The position numbers and the translations under genes were made by a program. Positions 37,084 to 46,425 of a stretch of 64,000 nt of DNA are shown here, in pieces (positions within the stretch are counted from its first letter, which is position 1; each line of letters opens with the position of its first letter). The notes beneath the pieces are model-generated. The model did not search any database. It had not been told where the DNA came from and worked only from the letters and a program-made list of their open reading frames with translations. The DNA comes from Leptospiraceae bacterium (GTDB taxonomy: Bacteria > Spirochaetota > Leptospiria > Leptospirales > Leptospiraceae), in contig JACKPC010000001.1 in NCBI GenBank assembly GCA_024233835.1, positions 1,922,001-1,986,000 of the forward strand, read 5' to 3'.

Positions 37084-38004
37084 TTAAGTAGGAATAGGAA
37101 TGCTTCTATGGGCTTTCCTGTACTCATTTTTGATTCTATGGAATATCTCCTGAACACTGAGGACTTCTTTTATTTGAGCGACTCCCTGACCGGCTGACCA
37201 GATGTCTTTCCATCGTTTGCTGTCACCTTCGAGAGATTGCGGAGGTTTTTCTCCATTTAAGATATAAGGATGTTTATCAAGGCTTTGCTTCATCCAGTTT
37301 GAAAAAATCCCGGTGACTTTATCCGTATAAATAATTTCCTCCGGACTTGAGTCTATTAGCATAGTCTTATAATTTTCGTTTACACGAGCTTCTATACTGG
37401 CAATGAATCGGGTTCCAATAGAAACTGCATCGGCTCCGAGACTTAGTGCAGCCAATATTTGAAAACCGGTACCGATAGAACCAGCAGCAATAACAGGCAG
37501 GTTGGTTTCCTCTTTGATGTATGGAATCAGGCTGAAAAGAGAAATATTACCGGAGTGTCCGCCCGCTCCGCTTCCCACAGCAATAATTGCATCACAACCT
37601 GCTTTCGCGACCAGTTTGGCATGTTTTAGTGTGGTTATATCACAGAAAACTTTTGCTCCGCTGGAATGAACTTCCTTGATGAGGCTCCTGGGAGTTCCGA
37701 GACTGGCGATGTAAAGTTCTACATTTTTGTCGAGACAGGTCTTCAGTTGTTTTTGCCAGTCAGGATTATGTTCTTTATGGAGTATCAGGTTTACACCTAT
37801 GGGTTTGGAGGTCAGAGAGCGTATCGTATCAATTCCGTTTTTAAGTTCTTCCGGTTCTCGAAAATTTAAAGCCGGAAAGGTTCCGATGCCTCCTTCGTTT
37901 GAAACAGCAGCTACCAGTTCCGGATAGGATACAAGAAACATGGGGGCCCCGATAATAGGTAATTCAATTCCGAGCATTTGGGTAATAGCTGTATTGATTC
38001 TCAT
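37084..38004 (-). CDS. Nitronate monooxygenase family FMN protein
   Basis: This 306-residue TIM-barrel flavoprotein opens with LGIELPIIGAPMFLVSYPELVAAVSNEGGIG and includes the GGHSG motif and PVIAAGSIGTGFQILAALSLGADAVSIGTRF, all typical of the NPD/2-nitropropane dioxygenase family. Members oxidise nitronates or act as enoyl reductases (FabK), so substrate assignment is open. It lies 83 bases upstream of pta and four bases downstream of the large helical protein gene, on the same strand. Confidence 0.88.
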   Translation of the reverse strand: MRINTAITQMLGIELPIIGAPMFLVSYPELVAAVSNEGGIGTFPALNFREPEELKNGIDTIRSLTSKPIGVNLILHKEHNPDWQKQLKTCLDKNVELYIASLGTPRSLIKEVHSSGAKVFCDITTLKHAKLVAKAGCDAIIAVGSGAGGHSGNISLFSLIPYIKEETNLPVIAAGSIGTGFQILAALSLGADAVSIGTRFIASIEARVNENYKTMLIDSSPEEIIYTDKVTGIFSNWMKQSLDKHPYILNGEKPPQSLEGDSKRWKDIWSAGQGVAQIKEVLSVQEIFHRIKNEYRKAHRSIPIPT

Positions 38005-38008
38005 TTAA

Positions 38009-40123
38009 CTAATATAATCGGGAAAGTTCCCGGATCCTTCCATCCTGTAAAGTCTTTTCTATGCTTTCCAGATTTTCTCTGGCATGAGAAATTTCTAGTT
38101 CGTTTCCTTTGTTAATGATTTCTCTGTATATTTCCGAAGCGAGGTGAAAATTTCTTTTATCGGCCTCCAGTTCTGCAAAACGAAATAGAAGTTCTATTTG
38201 TTTTAAAGATTTATAGGTAGTTTGAATCGTTTTGATCCTTTCCTGCAAATCCTGAAGTTTTGTTTTGTATTTATGATATTCTAATAAAGCATTATCATCT
38301 GTTTTGGGTAAAAGTTTTTTCTTTTCGGCTAAGAACTGAGATTTTAATTGGGATTCTTCCTGCTTTTCCTTATATAGGAGTTCTTCTAAATTTATGATGA
38401 TTCGATAAGCTTTTTCTATATGATATAAATTATTTATGTCTTCTTGTTTTATATTTTCTAGAGAAGAGAAGGTATGACTTCTCTCTTCGGGAGGGATGTG
38501 GGTATAGATTGAATAAGTATCCAGGGCAGCATACGCATGAAATAGTTGTATGTTTCTATCCAGGTAGGCTTTTAGATCTTTTTTATCATCTGTCTGCTCG
38601 TTTTCTTTTTTTGAAAGCCAGGTCTGAAAATAAGCAACACTTTTATGTCTGTCTCCAATTTTTTCAAAGTAGAAGTTTCCGAGATAATATTCCCAGGCTG
38701 TTTTTTTCTCTTCGTCTGTTTCTCTTTCCAAATACCTCTCATAGTAATAAGCTGCTTTTACATTTTGCTTGAGTTGGGAACGAAGCATCGCTGTATACAG
38801 AAAAGCTTTTTTTAAATATTCCTTACCTGTATCATCCAGATTTTTTAAGTATTCTTCGGCTGCCCGGTAGAGAATTATACTTTCCTGTTTGTCCAGGTTT
38901 TCTTCTATACTTGTATTATTCTGGAATTGAACCCCTATCAAATTTCTTTGCATTGTATCTTTTTTATCTTTTTCTTCCAGAGTTTCCCATTGTTTTTTTA
39001 AATTCTCTTTACAAACAGTGGAGATATATGATTCAAAATAATCGGCAGCTTCTTTGGTCTTTCCTGCCATACGGTGTTCATCGGCTAATGCAAATAAAAT
39101 TTGTTTATTTGAAGGTTCGAATCTATGTGCGAGGTGGAGGATTTGCCGGTAGGCAGGGAAGTCTCTTTCCCTTGTACTATCAAAAATAAAGCGGGGGTCT
39201 CTCGGAATCGGGATTTGGGTTCTCTGTTTTCTTACTTGAAGGCTTTCTTCTTCCAATTCTCGGACAAGACCGGCCAGTCTAAAAAGAACATCTGCATTTT
39301 CTTTGTCCTTTGACTCTTTATAAGGAAGATAATTGTTTTTATAGGATTCTTCGTAGGCTAATTTTTTTTCTTCAAGCTCTTTTTCTAAATTAGCCATTTC
39401 TCTATCGATAGACTCTGCTGTATTTCTTATCTGTATACTCGGATTGGCGGAAGAGTAAGTATTTTCAGAAAAAGCAAAATCCCTGGCCAATTTGGCTTTG
39501 TTTCTGTAAAGTTCCTGTTTTTTTTGAATAAAATCTTTTTTAGCTGTTTCGTATGCTTGCTTATTTGAGGTATGTAGTTTTCTTGCAGAAACTGCCGAAT
39601 CATCTCTGATTTCTCTCCAATTTTTCTCGTATAGAAAACTATTTTCCGATGAGGATAGGTCCCTATAGCGAAAGGAATTCAGGTAGTGCTCTATGGCTTT
39701 TTGTCTGGAGTAGGGGTCCTTACCTGAATCAGCCCTATATTTTTTGGAATATAGAACTCCAAGTTTTGCATGTATCTGAAATAAAATTAAAGAATCTCGT
39801 AATCTTCCACTTTCAGAAAATTCTGAGTTTATGTCCCTCATTAAAAGTCGGGTCTGATTGATTGACTGATTCTTAAATATTTCCTGACTATTTCTTTCAT
39901 GCCAGGTGCGTTTTCCTTCCACAAATTGAGAGTAGTAGGAATCAAGAGACTTTTTTAGATTTTGGATTTCTTTATCAGTGTCTTCGCTTGCTTCCCTGCC
40001 GGCAGTATCTTCTATTACCTCGTCTGGATTTTTATAAACCCCGGGAACCTCATTTCTTTCATCGTGAGAATAAATAGGGAGGCAGATAAAAAGAATTAGA
40101 TAGATGAATATTACTCTGGACAT
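38009..40123 (-). CDS. Exported helical repeat protein (TPR-like), unknown function
   Basis: The 704-residue protein has a signal peptide (MSRVIFIYLILFICLPIYSH) with no lipobox cysteine, then a long helical, charged body. Several segments look like tetratricopeptide repeats (ADEHRMAGKTKEAADYFESYIS, KQNVKAAYYYERYLERE, YLGNFYFEKIGDRHKSVAYFQTW). Coiled-coil stretches lie between residues 190-290 and 585-660. It is probably a periplasmic scaffold. An in-frame ATG at 40165 would add 14 polar residues ahead of the signal, so 40123 is preferred, though neither site has a clear ribosome-binding sequence. Confidence 0.72.
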   Translation of the reverse strand: MSRVIFIYLILFICLPIYSHDERNEVPGVYKNPDEVIEDTAGREASEDTDKEIQNLKKSLDSYYSQFVEGKRTWHERNSQEIFKNQSINQTRLLMRDINSEFSESGRLRDSLILFQIHAKLGVLYSKKYRADSGKDPYSRQKAIEHYLNSFRYRDLSSSENSFLYEKNWREIRDDSAVSARKLHTSNKQAYETAKKDFIQKKQELYRNKAKLARDFAFSENTYSSANPSIQIRNTAESIDREMANLEKELEEKKLAYEESYKNNYLPYKESKDKENADVLFRLAGLVRELEEESLQVRKQRTQIPIPRDPRFIFDSTRERDFPAYRQILHLAHRFEPSNKQILFALADEHRMAGKTKEAADYFESYISTVCKENLKKQWETLEEKDKKDTMQRNLIGVQFQNNTSIEENLDKQESIILYRAAEEYLKNLDDTGKEYLKKAFLYTAMLRSQLKQNVKAAYYYERYLERETDEEKKTAWEYYLGNFYFEKIGDRHKSVAYFQTWLSKKENEQTDDKKDLKAYLDRNIQLFHAYAALDTYSIYTHIPPEERSHTFSSLENIKQEDINNLYHIEKAYRIIINLEELLYKEKQEESQLKSQFLAEKKKLLPKTDDNALLEYHKYKTKLQDLQERIKTIQTTYKSLKQIELLFRFAELEADKRNFHLASEIYREIINKGNELEISHARENLESIEKTLQDGRIRELSRLY

Positions 40124-40230
40124 AGTATCATTTTCGGAAGAAAAAGGAAATACATGAATCTTCATGAATTCTCACTTAGCATTTCTTTAAGAGCTCCATT
40201 TTCTGAAAAGCAAGGGAGTTTATAGCTCGC

Positions 40231-43110
40231 CTAGGATTCAAGGATACCTGTTTCTTCCTCCCTTTGTTCTGAATAAGTCAAAAAATTCATTAACGTACGA
40301 TACAGGTTTTTTTGGTGAATGGGTTTGCGCAAGAACGCACTGAATCCGGACTTTTTAATATTTTCTTCTTCTTCGACCATGGCTGAGGCTGTCTGGGCTA
40401 TTACCGGAATATGCATCCAGGATTCGTGTTGTTTTATTATTTCGGTACAGGCTTTTCCCCCCATGCCGGGCATACGCAAATCCATGAGGATTACTGAGGG
40501 TAGCTCAGGATTTTCTTGCAAAGTTTTAATCGCGTCTTCTCCGGAACTGGCTTCCAAAATAGTTAGTTGTGAGTAAGTTAAGAAATCTTTTATTAGCATA
40601 CGGTTCATTTCCAGGTCATCCACAACCAGGATGGTGGTCGGAGTAAAATGAATGGATAAGGGTTCTAAATGATCTTCAGGGTTTTTTATATTTGTATTTT
40701 CCGTATACTTTACTGAAGAAATTAATATTTCAAATAAACTTCCTTTACCATGTACGCTAAAAAGTTTTATCTCACCTTTCATCAATTCGACTAACTTTTT
40801 AGTTATTGTTAAACCAAGTCCCGTTCCACCATATTTTTTTGTTTCACTTTCATCCGAACGTCTGAAGGCTTCAAATATGAGTTTCTGTTCTTTTTCTTCT
40901 ATACCGATACCTGTATCTTTTACGGAAATGAGAATATCCAGATCCTGTTCACGGATGTTTTCTACCTCAATCATCAAAGTAACTTTTCCATGATCGCTAA
41001 ATTTTACAGCATTGCCAACAAGGTTAATGAGAATTTGCTTGAGTCGCAACTCATCAAGGATGATATTGTTTGGTAGTCTTTCATCTATATCAATATGAAA
41101 AATTAATCCTTTTTGTTGGATTTTTAGAAGGAAAATGTTTTCTATTTCCTGGATTAATGCACGCAGATTAAATTCTTCGTAATACAACTCCATTTTTCCG
41201 GCTTCGATTTTGGAAAGATCCAGTATATCATCAATTAGTTCCAGAAGACTTTTGCTACTGGTTTTTACTATATTCAAATAGTATTTTTGTTTTTCTTCTT
41301 TGGATATACCTTCTAATAATTCCGTAAAGCCAAGGATTGCATTCATAGGTGTACGGATTTCATGGCTCATATTTGCCAGGAAAATACTTTTTGCCAGGTT
41401 TGCACTTTCAGCCTGTCTCTTTGCTTTTTTTAGTTTTTCTTCAAATTCCTTGCGGGTAGAAACATCTTCCATGATCCAGATATATCCCATTTCGGGATTT
41501 GTTATATTTACTGCTTTTCCGATTATACTGACCCAAATGTGACTTCCATCTTTTCTTGAAAGAGGAATTTCGATCTGGTAAGAATGGCCTTTATTTAATT
41601 CAGCATAGGCATCTATTCCAAAAATGTTATATTCGGCTACTGTTGGAAAGAGAATGCGGGTACTTTTTCCAATCATTTCTCCTTTCTCATAACCGAACAT
41701 TCTCTCCAATTTGTGGTTAATCCATAAAAAATGCCTATCTTTTACATAGGTAATTCCAATTTCACTATTCTCTAATATAACATTGTGTTGCCAGAATAAT
41801 TCGTCTCTTTGCTTTCTATTTCGTATTGAAATAAGACCGTAGCTCAAGTCATCGGCTAATCTCTCCAATAATTCTCTTTCATCAGCAGTTAAATCTTCTT
41901 TTTTGGGTGAATAAAGTTTTAAGATTCCTATAGATTCTTCTTTATCTTTAAGGGGGATAATAAGAGAAGAGTGGAAACCGCAGGCAATGGCTTTTTTTAA
42001 CCATTGGCTACGTTCTTCTTCATTTAAGTCATTGGAATAAATACTGGTCCCTTCTTTCAGGACTTTACCGGCAAGACTGGAGTTTTGAAAGCTGGTTCCC
42101 CAGGAGGTATCCAGGTATTTTAGATATCCATTATCGTTTCCGGCGTGAGCAATAATTTTTATTTCTCGTTTTTTTTCCAACACAGGAATTCCGGCCCAGA
42201 CGAATTTGAAATCTGTATAATTTACAATGGCTTCACAAATTTTTTCTAATATTTCTTTAGGATCATCTTTATGCAGTATAGCTTTTCTTGACTCTGTAAG
42301 TAGGGCTAAAGAACGAATGTTTGATTCAATTTCTTCTTCTAATTTTTTTCTTGATGTAATATCGATAGCTAATTTTAGAAAACTCAGACTTCCATCTTCA
42401 TTTTGGACCGATTTGATCAGGGATTCTTCCCAGTACAGTGTACCATCTTTTTTTTGGTTTAAAAATTCCCCATGCCAGTCATTCCCGGCTGCTATAGCTT
42501 TCCACATCATTTGATAATAATCATGTGAATAATACCTGGAACGGATGATGCTATGGGTTTTGCCTATGGCTTCTTCGTAAGTATAACCTGTTACCTCGGT
42601 AAATTTGGTGTTTACGAATTCAATAATTCCTTTCTCGTTCGTAATAGAAACGATAGCCGGGCTTTCAATAACAGCTTTAGAAAGCCGCTGTAATTGTTTT
42701 TCCTTTTCTTTTTGAGAGCTAATATCATTAAAATCTAAATAGATCTGGTTTATTATGCAGGCTTTCTTGTCTTCATCCGAAAGAGGAAAAATTTTGATTT
42801 TAAGGTATATAGAATTTGAATTATCTATTATATATCGATATGTTAAATTAGTAATTTCTTTTGTTATGTTTGTTTCAAGGAATTTTAAAAAAGCATTTCT
42901 ATCTTCTGGATGAATGTGGATTATGTAGTCTGAAAGTGTTTGCAGGGAAGATAGGTTATGTAAGCGTTTAAAACTCGGATTTGTATAGAGAATACGATCT
43001 TTTGAGAAAATGAGATAGGCTTCACTCGAAAATTCAAGAAAGTCATGAAAATCATCATTTGTTTCAGTTTGCATATTTTCGTTTTTCTTCTTCGTTTTAG
43101 GATCCTGCAT
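40231..43110 (-). CDS. PAS-GAF hybrid sensor histidine kinase
   Basis: A soluble hybrid kinase of 959 residues has two PAS domains (about 25-130 and 140-255), a GAF domain (about 275-425) and a third PAS domain (about 435-550). The kinase core has H near 580 in NMSHEIRTPMNA, DTGIGIEEKE and GTGLGLTITKKL. A C-terminal receiver domain has an aspartate near 873 in ILMDLRMPGMGG. No membrane helix or Hpt is present, so it needs an Hpt partner elsewhere. It stands at the upstream end of the minus-strand run, 107 bases from the helical protein gene. Confidence 0.92.
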   Translation of the reverse strand: MQDPKTKKKNENMQTETNDDFHDFLEFSSEAYLIFSKDRILYTNPSFKRLHNLSSLQTLSDYIIHIHPEDRNAFLKFLETNITKEITNLTYRYIIDNSNSIYLKIKIFPLSDEDKKACIINQIYLDFNDISSQKEKEKQLQRLSKAVIESPAIVSITNEKGIIEFVNTKFTEVTGYTYEEAIGKTHSIIRSRYYSHDYYQMMWKAIAAGNDWHGEFLNQKKDGTLYWEESLIKSVQNEDGSLSFLKLAIDITSRKKLEEEIESNIRSLALLTESRKAILHKDDPKEILEKICEAIVNYTDFKFVWAGIPVLEKKREIKIIAHAGNDNGYLKYLDTSWGTSFQNSSLAGKVLKEGTSIYSNDLNEEERSQWLKKAIACGFHSSLIIPLKDKEESIGILKLYSPKKEDLTADERELLERLADDLSYGLISIRNRKQRDELFWQHNVILENSEIGITYVKDRHFLWINHKLERMFGYEKGEMIGKSTRILFPTVAEYNIFGIDAYAELNKGHSYQIEIPLSRKDGSHIWVSIIGKAVNITNPEMGYIWIMEDVSTRKEFEEKLKKAKRQAESANLAKSIFLANMSHEIRTPMNAILGFTELLEGISKEEKQKYYLNIVKTSSKSLLELIDDILDLSKIEAGKMELYYEEFNLRALIQEIENIFLLKIQQKGLIFHIDIDERLPNNIILDELRLKQILINLVGNAVKFSDHGKVTLMIEVENIREQDLDILISVKDTGIGIEEKEQKLIFEAFRRSDESETKKYGGTGLGLTITKKLVELMKGEIKLFSVHGKGSLFEILISSVKYTENTNIKNPEDHLEPLSIHFTPTTILVVDDLEMNRMLIKDFLTYSQLTILEASSGEDAIKTLQENPELPSVILMDLRMPGMGGKACTEIIKQHESWMHIPVIAQTASAMVEEEENIKKSGFSAFLRKPIHQKNLYRTLMNFLTYSEQREEETGILES

Positions 43111-43302
43111 TAATTTGTGGATTTGTATAGCAGTATGAAGTATGATAAATTATTTCTAAAAATTTGCAAGCTATTTCCTTAAAAACTGAACTGATTTACT
43201 GTAGGTTTTAAATTTTGGGAACAGTAAGTTTCATTTACCACTTGACAGAACTCCTGAAAGAAATAGCTTCAAGTATATATAATTGAGTAATAGGAAATAT
43301 GA

Positions 43303-44430
43303 ATGATTCTATTTTGGAAACGAAAATTATCTAAAACTCCGGTTTTCCTGCTTTTTTTATTATTATGCCTTTTAAATTTAAACCTCAGTGCTCAGAATCG
43401 GAACGTGTCGGATGCAAAAAATGCAGCGATTGAGTTAGAAAATGTATTTCAAAAAATATATGAAGATGTTTCACCCAGTGTTGTGTCTATAGCCACGGAA
43501 AGAATGGTAAAAGTGCAGACTCATCCCTTTATGAATGATCCATTTTTTGAACATTTTTTTGGTCAGGGTCGGGTTCATAAAGGCAGGCAATTACCCCACG
43601 AAGAAAAGCAAACCGGCCTCGGTTCAGGTATTATTTTGAGTTCAGATGGTTATATTTTAACAAATGAGCATGTTATTCATAAAATGGATAAACTGACTGT
43701 AAAGTTAAAAAATGGCAAGACCTATTCGGCAAAAGTTGCTGGTTCAGATACCGTAATGGATCTGGCTGTTTTAAAAATCGAAACTAAAAATTTACCACCT
43801 GTAAAGCTGGGAGATTCTTCTGCTGTAAAAGTGGGTAGCTGGGCGATAGCTATTGGGGCTCCTCTGGGTTTTGAGCAGTCTTTGACAGTGGGGATTATAA
43901 GTGCCGTAGCGAGGAGAGGTATTGATTCTTCCGGTTTAAGTTATATTCAATCTGACACAGCCATCAATAAGGGGAATAGCGGCGGGCCACTGTTAAATAT
44001 CCACGGAGAAGTAATCGGGATAAACAGGATGATTGCCTCTCAGAGCGGAGGTTCGGTGGGTATTGGTTTTACAATTCCTATCAATGAGGCAAGGGAAGTT
44101 TTTACCGAATTAAAAAAGAATGGAAAAATTAAAAGGGCCTGGATTGGCATCGGGCTTGACTCTGTAAGCGATACCGAAGAAAAAGAATTGGGTCTACAGT
44201 CTAAAAAGGGAGCTATTGTGAGGCAGGTAATGCCGAACTCCCCGGCTGAAAAAAGCGGTATTAAAAATATGGATGTAATTGTAAAAGCGGGAGACAGAGA
44301 AATTGAATCTCCCCAGGAACTGGTACAGGAAGTGCGGAAAAGCAAGATAGGTAAACATTTGAAGTTGGAACTCATTCGTAAAAAACGGAAGATACGTCTT
44401 TTAATAAAACCGGAGGCCAGGCCGGATTGA
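43303..44430 (+). CDS. htrA: Periplasmic serine protease of the HtrA/DegP family
   Basis: This 375-residue protein has an N-terminal hydrophobic signal or anchor (VFLLFLLLCLLNLNLSA) and a trypsin-like protease domain with the full triad: H123 in TNEHVI, D153 in VMDLAVLKI and S226 in NKGNSGGPLLN. A single PDZ domain follows (about 280-370, KKGAIVRQVMPNSPAEKSGI). It should degrade or refold damaged envelope proteins. One PDZ rather than two resembles DegS-type organisation. It is five bases upstream of ruvB, an unusual pairing that suggests a shared transcript. Confidence 0.93.
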   Translation: MILFWKRKLSKTPVFLLFLLLCLLNLNLSAQNRNVSDAKNAAIELENVFQKIYEDVSPSVVSIATERMVKVQTHPFMNDPFFEHFFGQGRVHKGRQLPHEEKQTGLGSGIILSSDGYILTNEHVIHKMDKLTVKLKNGKTYSAKVAGSDTVMDLAVLKIETKNLPPVKLGDSSAVKVGSWAIAIGAPLGFEQSLTVGIISAVARRGIDSSGLSYIQSDTAINKGNSGGPLLNIHGEVIGINRMIASQSGGSVGIGFTIPINEAREVFTELKKNGKIKRAWIGIGLDSVSDTEEKELGLQSKKGAIVRQVMPNSPAEKSGIKNMDVIVKAGDREIESPQELVQEVRKSKIGKHLKLELIRKKRKIRLLIKPEARPD

Positions 44431-44435
44431 GGGAT

Positions 44436-45479
44436 ATGAATTTGCAGGATAAGCGGATACTCGACCCGGATACGGAAAGTCCCGACGAAATCAGTCTCAG
44501 ACCGGAGAAATTGTCCGATTTTATCGGTCAAAAAGAGAATCTTGAAAACCTGGCGGTTTTTATTGAAGCAGCCAGAAGGAGGGGAAGGCCTTTAGATCAT
44601 GTCTTGATTAGCGGACCTCCCGGTCTCGGAAAGACTACTCTGGCTTCTATTATTGCCAATGAAATGGGTTCGGATGTAACCATTACTTCGGCCAAGGTGG
44701 TAAGCAGTCCCAAAGACCTGGCCCGTTTTTTAGCGAGACTGGAAGAAAAAGATATTTTATTTATTGATGAAATCCACAGTCTAAATCGTGGACTGGAAGA
44801 AATTCTTTATCCTGCTATGGAAGATTATAAGATTGATGTGGTGACAGGTGAGGGGCTTACGGCTCAGACTTTGCAGATTCCACTCAAACCTTTTACCCTT
44901 ATCGGGGCAACAACCCGCAGCGGGATGATAAGTGAACCTTTGAAAAATCGATTTGGAATCCATCTTCGCCTGGACTATTATTCAGACGAGGACATGCAAA
45001 CCATAGTGCTGCGTTCAGCGAAAATATTGGGAATTAAGATTGATAAAGATAGTGCAGCCGAAATTGGAAAGCGTAGTCGAAAAACTCCGAGGATCGCTAA
45101 CCATCTCCTGAAACGTATTCGAGATTTTGCGGAAATTCTTTCTGTAAATGGAGACATTACTCTTCCTATTTGTAAATCCTCTTTAGAGAAGTTGGGCATC
45201 GATTATCTGGGTCTGGATAATCTCGATAGGGATATATTACGAAATATGATTGAACGTTATAATGGAGGTCCGGTGGGTTTGAAATCTATCGCGGTGATCG
45301 TGGGGGAGGAAGAAAAAACCATAGAAGAAAGTTATGAACCTTACCTCGTTCGCATAGGCTTGATTAACAGAACTCCATCCGGGCGAATTGTAAGTGATAA
45401 GGCCTATGAACACCTCGGTATAAAATTTTACGGGAAGAAAGAAAAAAAAGAAAATGATAGAACTCTTTTCGATAGATAA
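44436..45479 (+). CDS. ruvB: Holliday junction branch-migration ATPase RuvB
   Basis: RuvB is the hexameric AAA+ motor that, with RuvA, drives branch migration. The 347 residues include the Walker A GPPGLGKTTLA, Walker B LFIDEIHSLN, sensor region IGATTRSGM and the C-terminal winged helix (NGGPVGLKSIAV, then EPYLVRIGLINRTPSGR). The start at ATG 44436 has GAGGGA just upstream; a TTG nine bases earlier is also in frame. Its 3' end overlaps the next gene by 26 bases in another frame. ruvA and ruvC are not in the window. Confidence 0.96.
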   Translation: MNLQDKRILDPDTESPDEISLRPEKLSDFIGQKENLENLAVFIEAARRRGRPLDHVLISGPPGLGKTTLASIIANEMGSDVTITSAKVVSSPKDLARFLARLEEKDILFIDEIHSLNRGLEEILYPAMEDYKIDVVTGEGLTAQTLQIPLKPFTLIGATTRSGMISEPLKNRFGIHLRLDYYSDEDMQTIVLRSAKILGIKIDKDSAAEIGKRSRKTPRIANHLLKRIRDFAEILSVNGDITLPICKSSLEKLGIDYLGLDNLDRDILRNMIERYNGGPVGLKSIAVIVGEEEKTIEESYEPYLVRIGLINRTPSGRIVSDKAYEHLGIKFYGKKEKKENDRTLFDR

Positions 45480-46425
45480 GGATTTTTCGGAAGACGAAAA
45501 ACGGATTTTTTTTTCTGCCGCATTTTCTTTTCTCATTTTTTCTCTCGTTGCTGCTCATTTATATACAAAAAATTTGTTGTTTGATGTATTCCGGGATAAA
45601 AAAGCAAGTTCATTAGCAGTAAAAGATAAAGAAAATGAAAAATTATATCACGTATTATTAGAACAGATTGAAAGAGACAAAAAGAAAGACAAAGAAATCA
45701 AAGCCCTTTCAGATGAAGATTCAACCGGGAGTGGAGGGATTACAAAAGAGAAAGGATTTCATACACTAACTCCTTTTCGAGAGTTTATCTTTGGTGGAGA
45801 AACTATCTTCGGTCAAAAAAAAGAAACTCCGGAAGTGCAAAAGGAAGAGGAATCTTTTGTTGTCGAAATTGAAAAAGAATTCCAGGAAGATAAGGATGGA
45901 ATTACCGCCGGAAAGAAAAAAAAAGAAAAGCAGAAAGAAGTAAAAGAAGCCAATCGGGGTAACGAAGGTAATAAAGAAAATACACCGGAAAAAACAGGAC
46001 CTGTAACTAAAATCCCCACTAATTATCGTTTTAAGCAGGACTTTCGTTTTCGCTGGAATGGAGCCCGTATTACAAGAATTCCGACCAAGAAGTTAAATTC
46101 CTATAAGTATTTTAAAAATATGTTGAGAAAAATTGAAGATAAATTTGCTCCTCCGGGTGGAGGAAATTTTGCCTATAGAGATATGGCGGGAATTGTTGCC
46201 GGACAGGGAATCATTCCCGGTGAAGTAGGGGTTGTGTTTTTATTAGATGAAAACGGAAAAGTAATCGATGTAAAAAAGACAGGTTCACACAGCCAGAGTA
46301 TTGTGGAAAACGCCTGTATTGATGCAATTCAGGGACAGGATTTTGGTCCGGTACCGGATGATATAAAAGAACAGGGTTTGATTTTTGGAATTAATTTTAT
46401 ATTCCCCGGAGTTATGCGATACTGA
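45454..46425 (+). CDS. TonB-like C-terminal domain protein
   Basis: This 323-residue protein has a cytoplasmic N-terminus, one membrane helix (about 20-38) and a long charged linker rich in K and E (about 45-190). The C-terminal domain carries the TonB/TolA-like pattern GVVFLLDENGKVIDVKKTGSHSQSIVENAC. It probably transfers force or spans the periplasm to an outer-membrane partner. ExbB and ExbD are not adjacent. The gene begins inside the 3' end of ruvB, and its stop overlaps the PtuA start by one base. Confidence 0.8.
   Translation: MIELFSIDKDFSEDEKRIFFSAAFSFLIFSLVAAHLYTKNLLFDVFRDKKASSLAVKDKENEKLYHVLLEQIERDKKKDKEIKALSDEDSTGSGGITKEKGFHTLTPFREFIFGGETIFGQKKETPEVQKEEESFVVEIEKEFQEDKDGITAGKKKKEKQKEVKEANRGNEGNKENTPEKTGPVTKIPTNYRFKQDFRFRWNGARITRIPTKKLNSYKYFKNMLRKIEDKFAPPGGGNFAYRDMAGIVAGQGIIPGEVGVVFLLDENGKVIDVKKTGSHSQSIVENACIDAIQGQDFGPVPDDIKEQGLIFGINFIFPGVMRY

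Noticed and set aside
43242..43283. TTGACA followed by TATAAT-like sequence before htrA
   Set aside because: The spacing is about 30 bases, far from the 16-18 expected for a housekeeping promoter. A stress-type promoter with GAACTC is conceivable but I could not find a matching -10 element.
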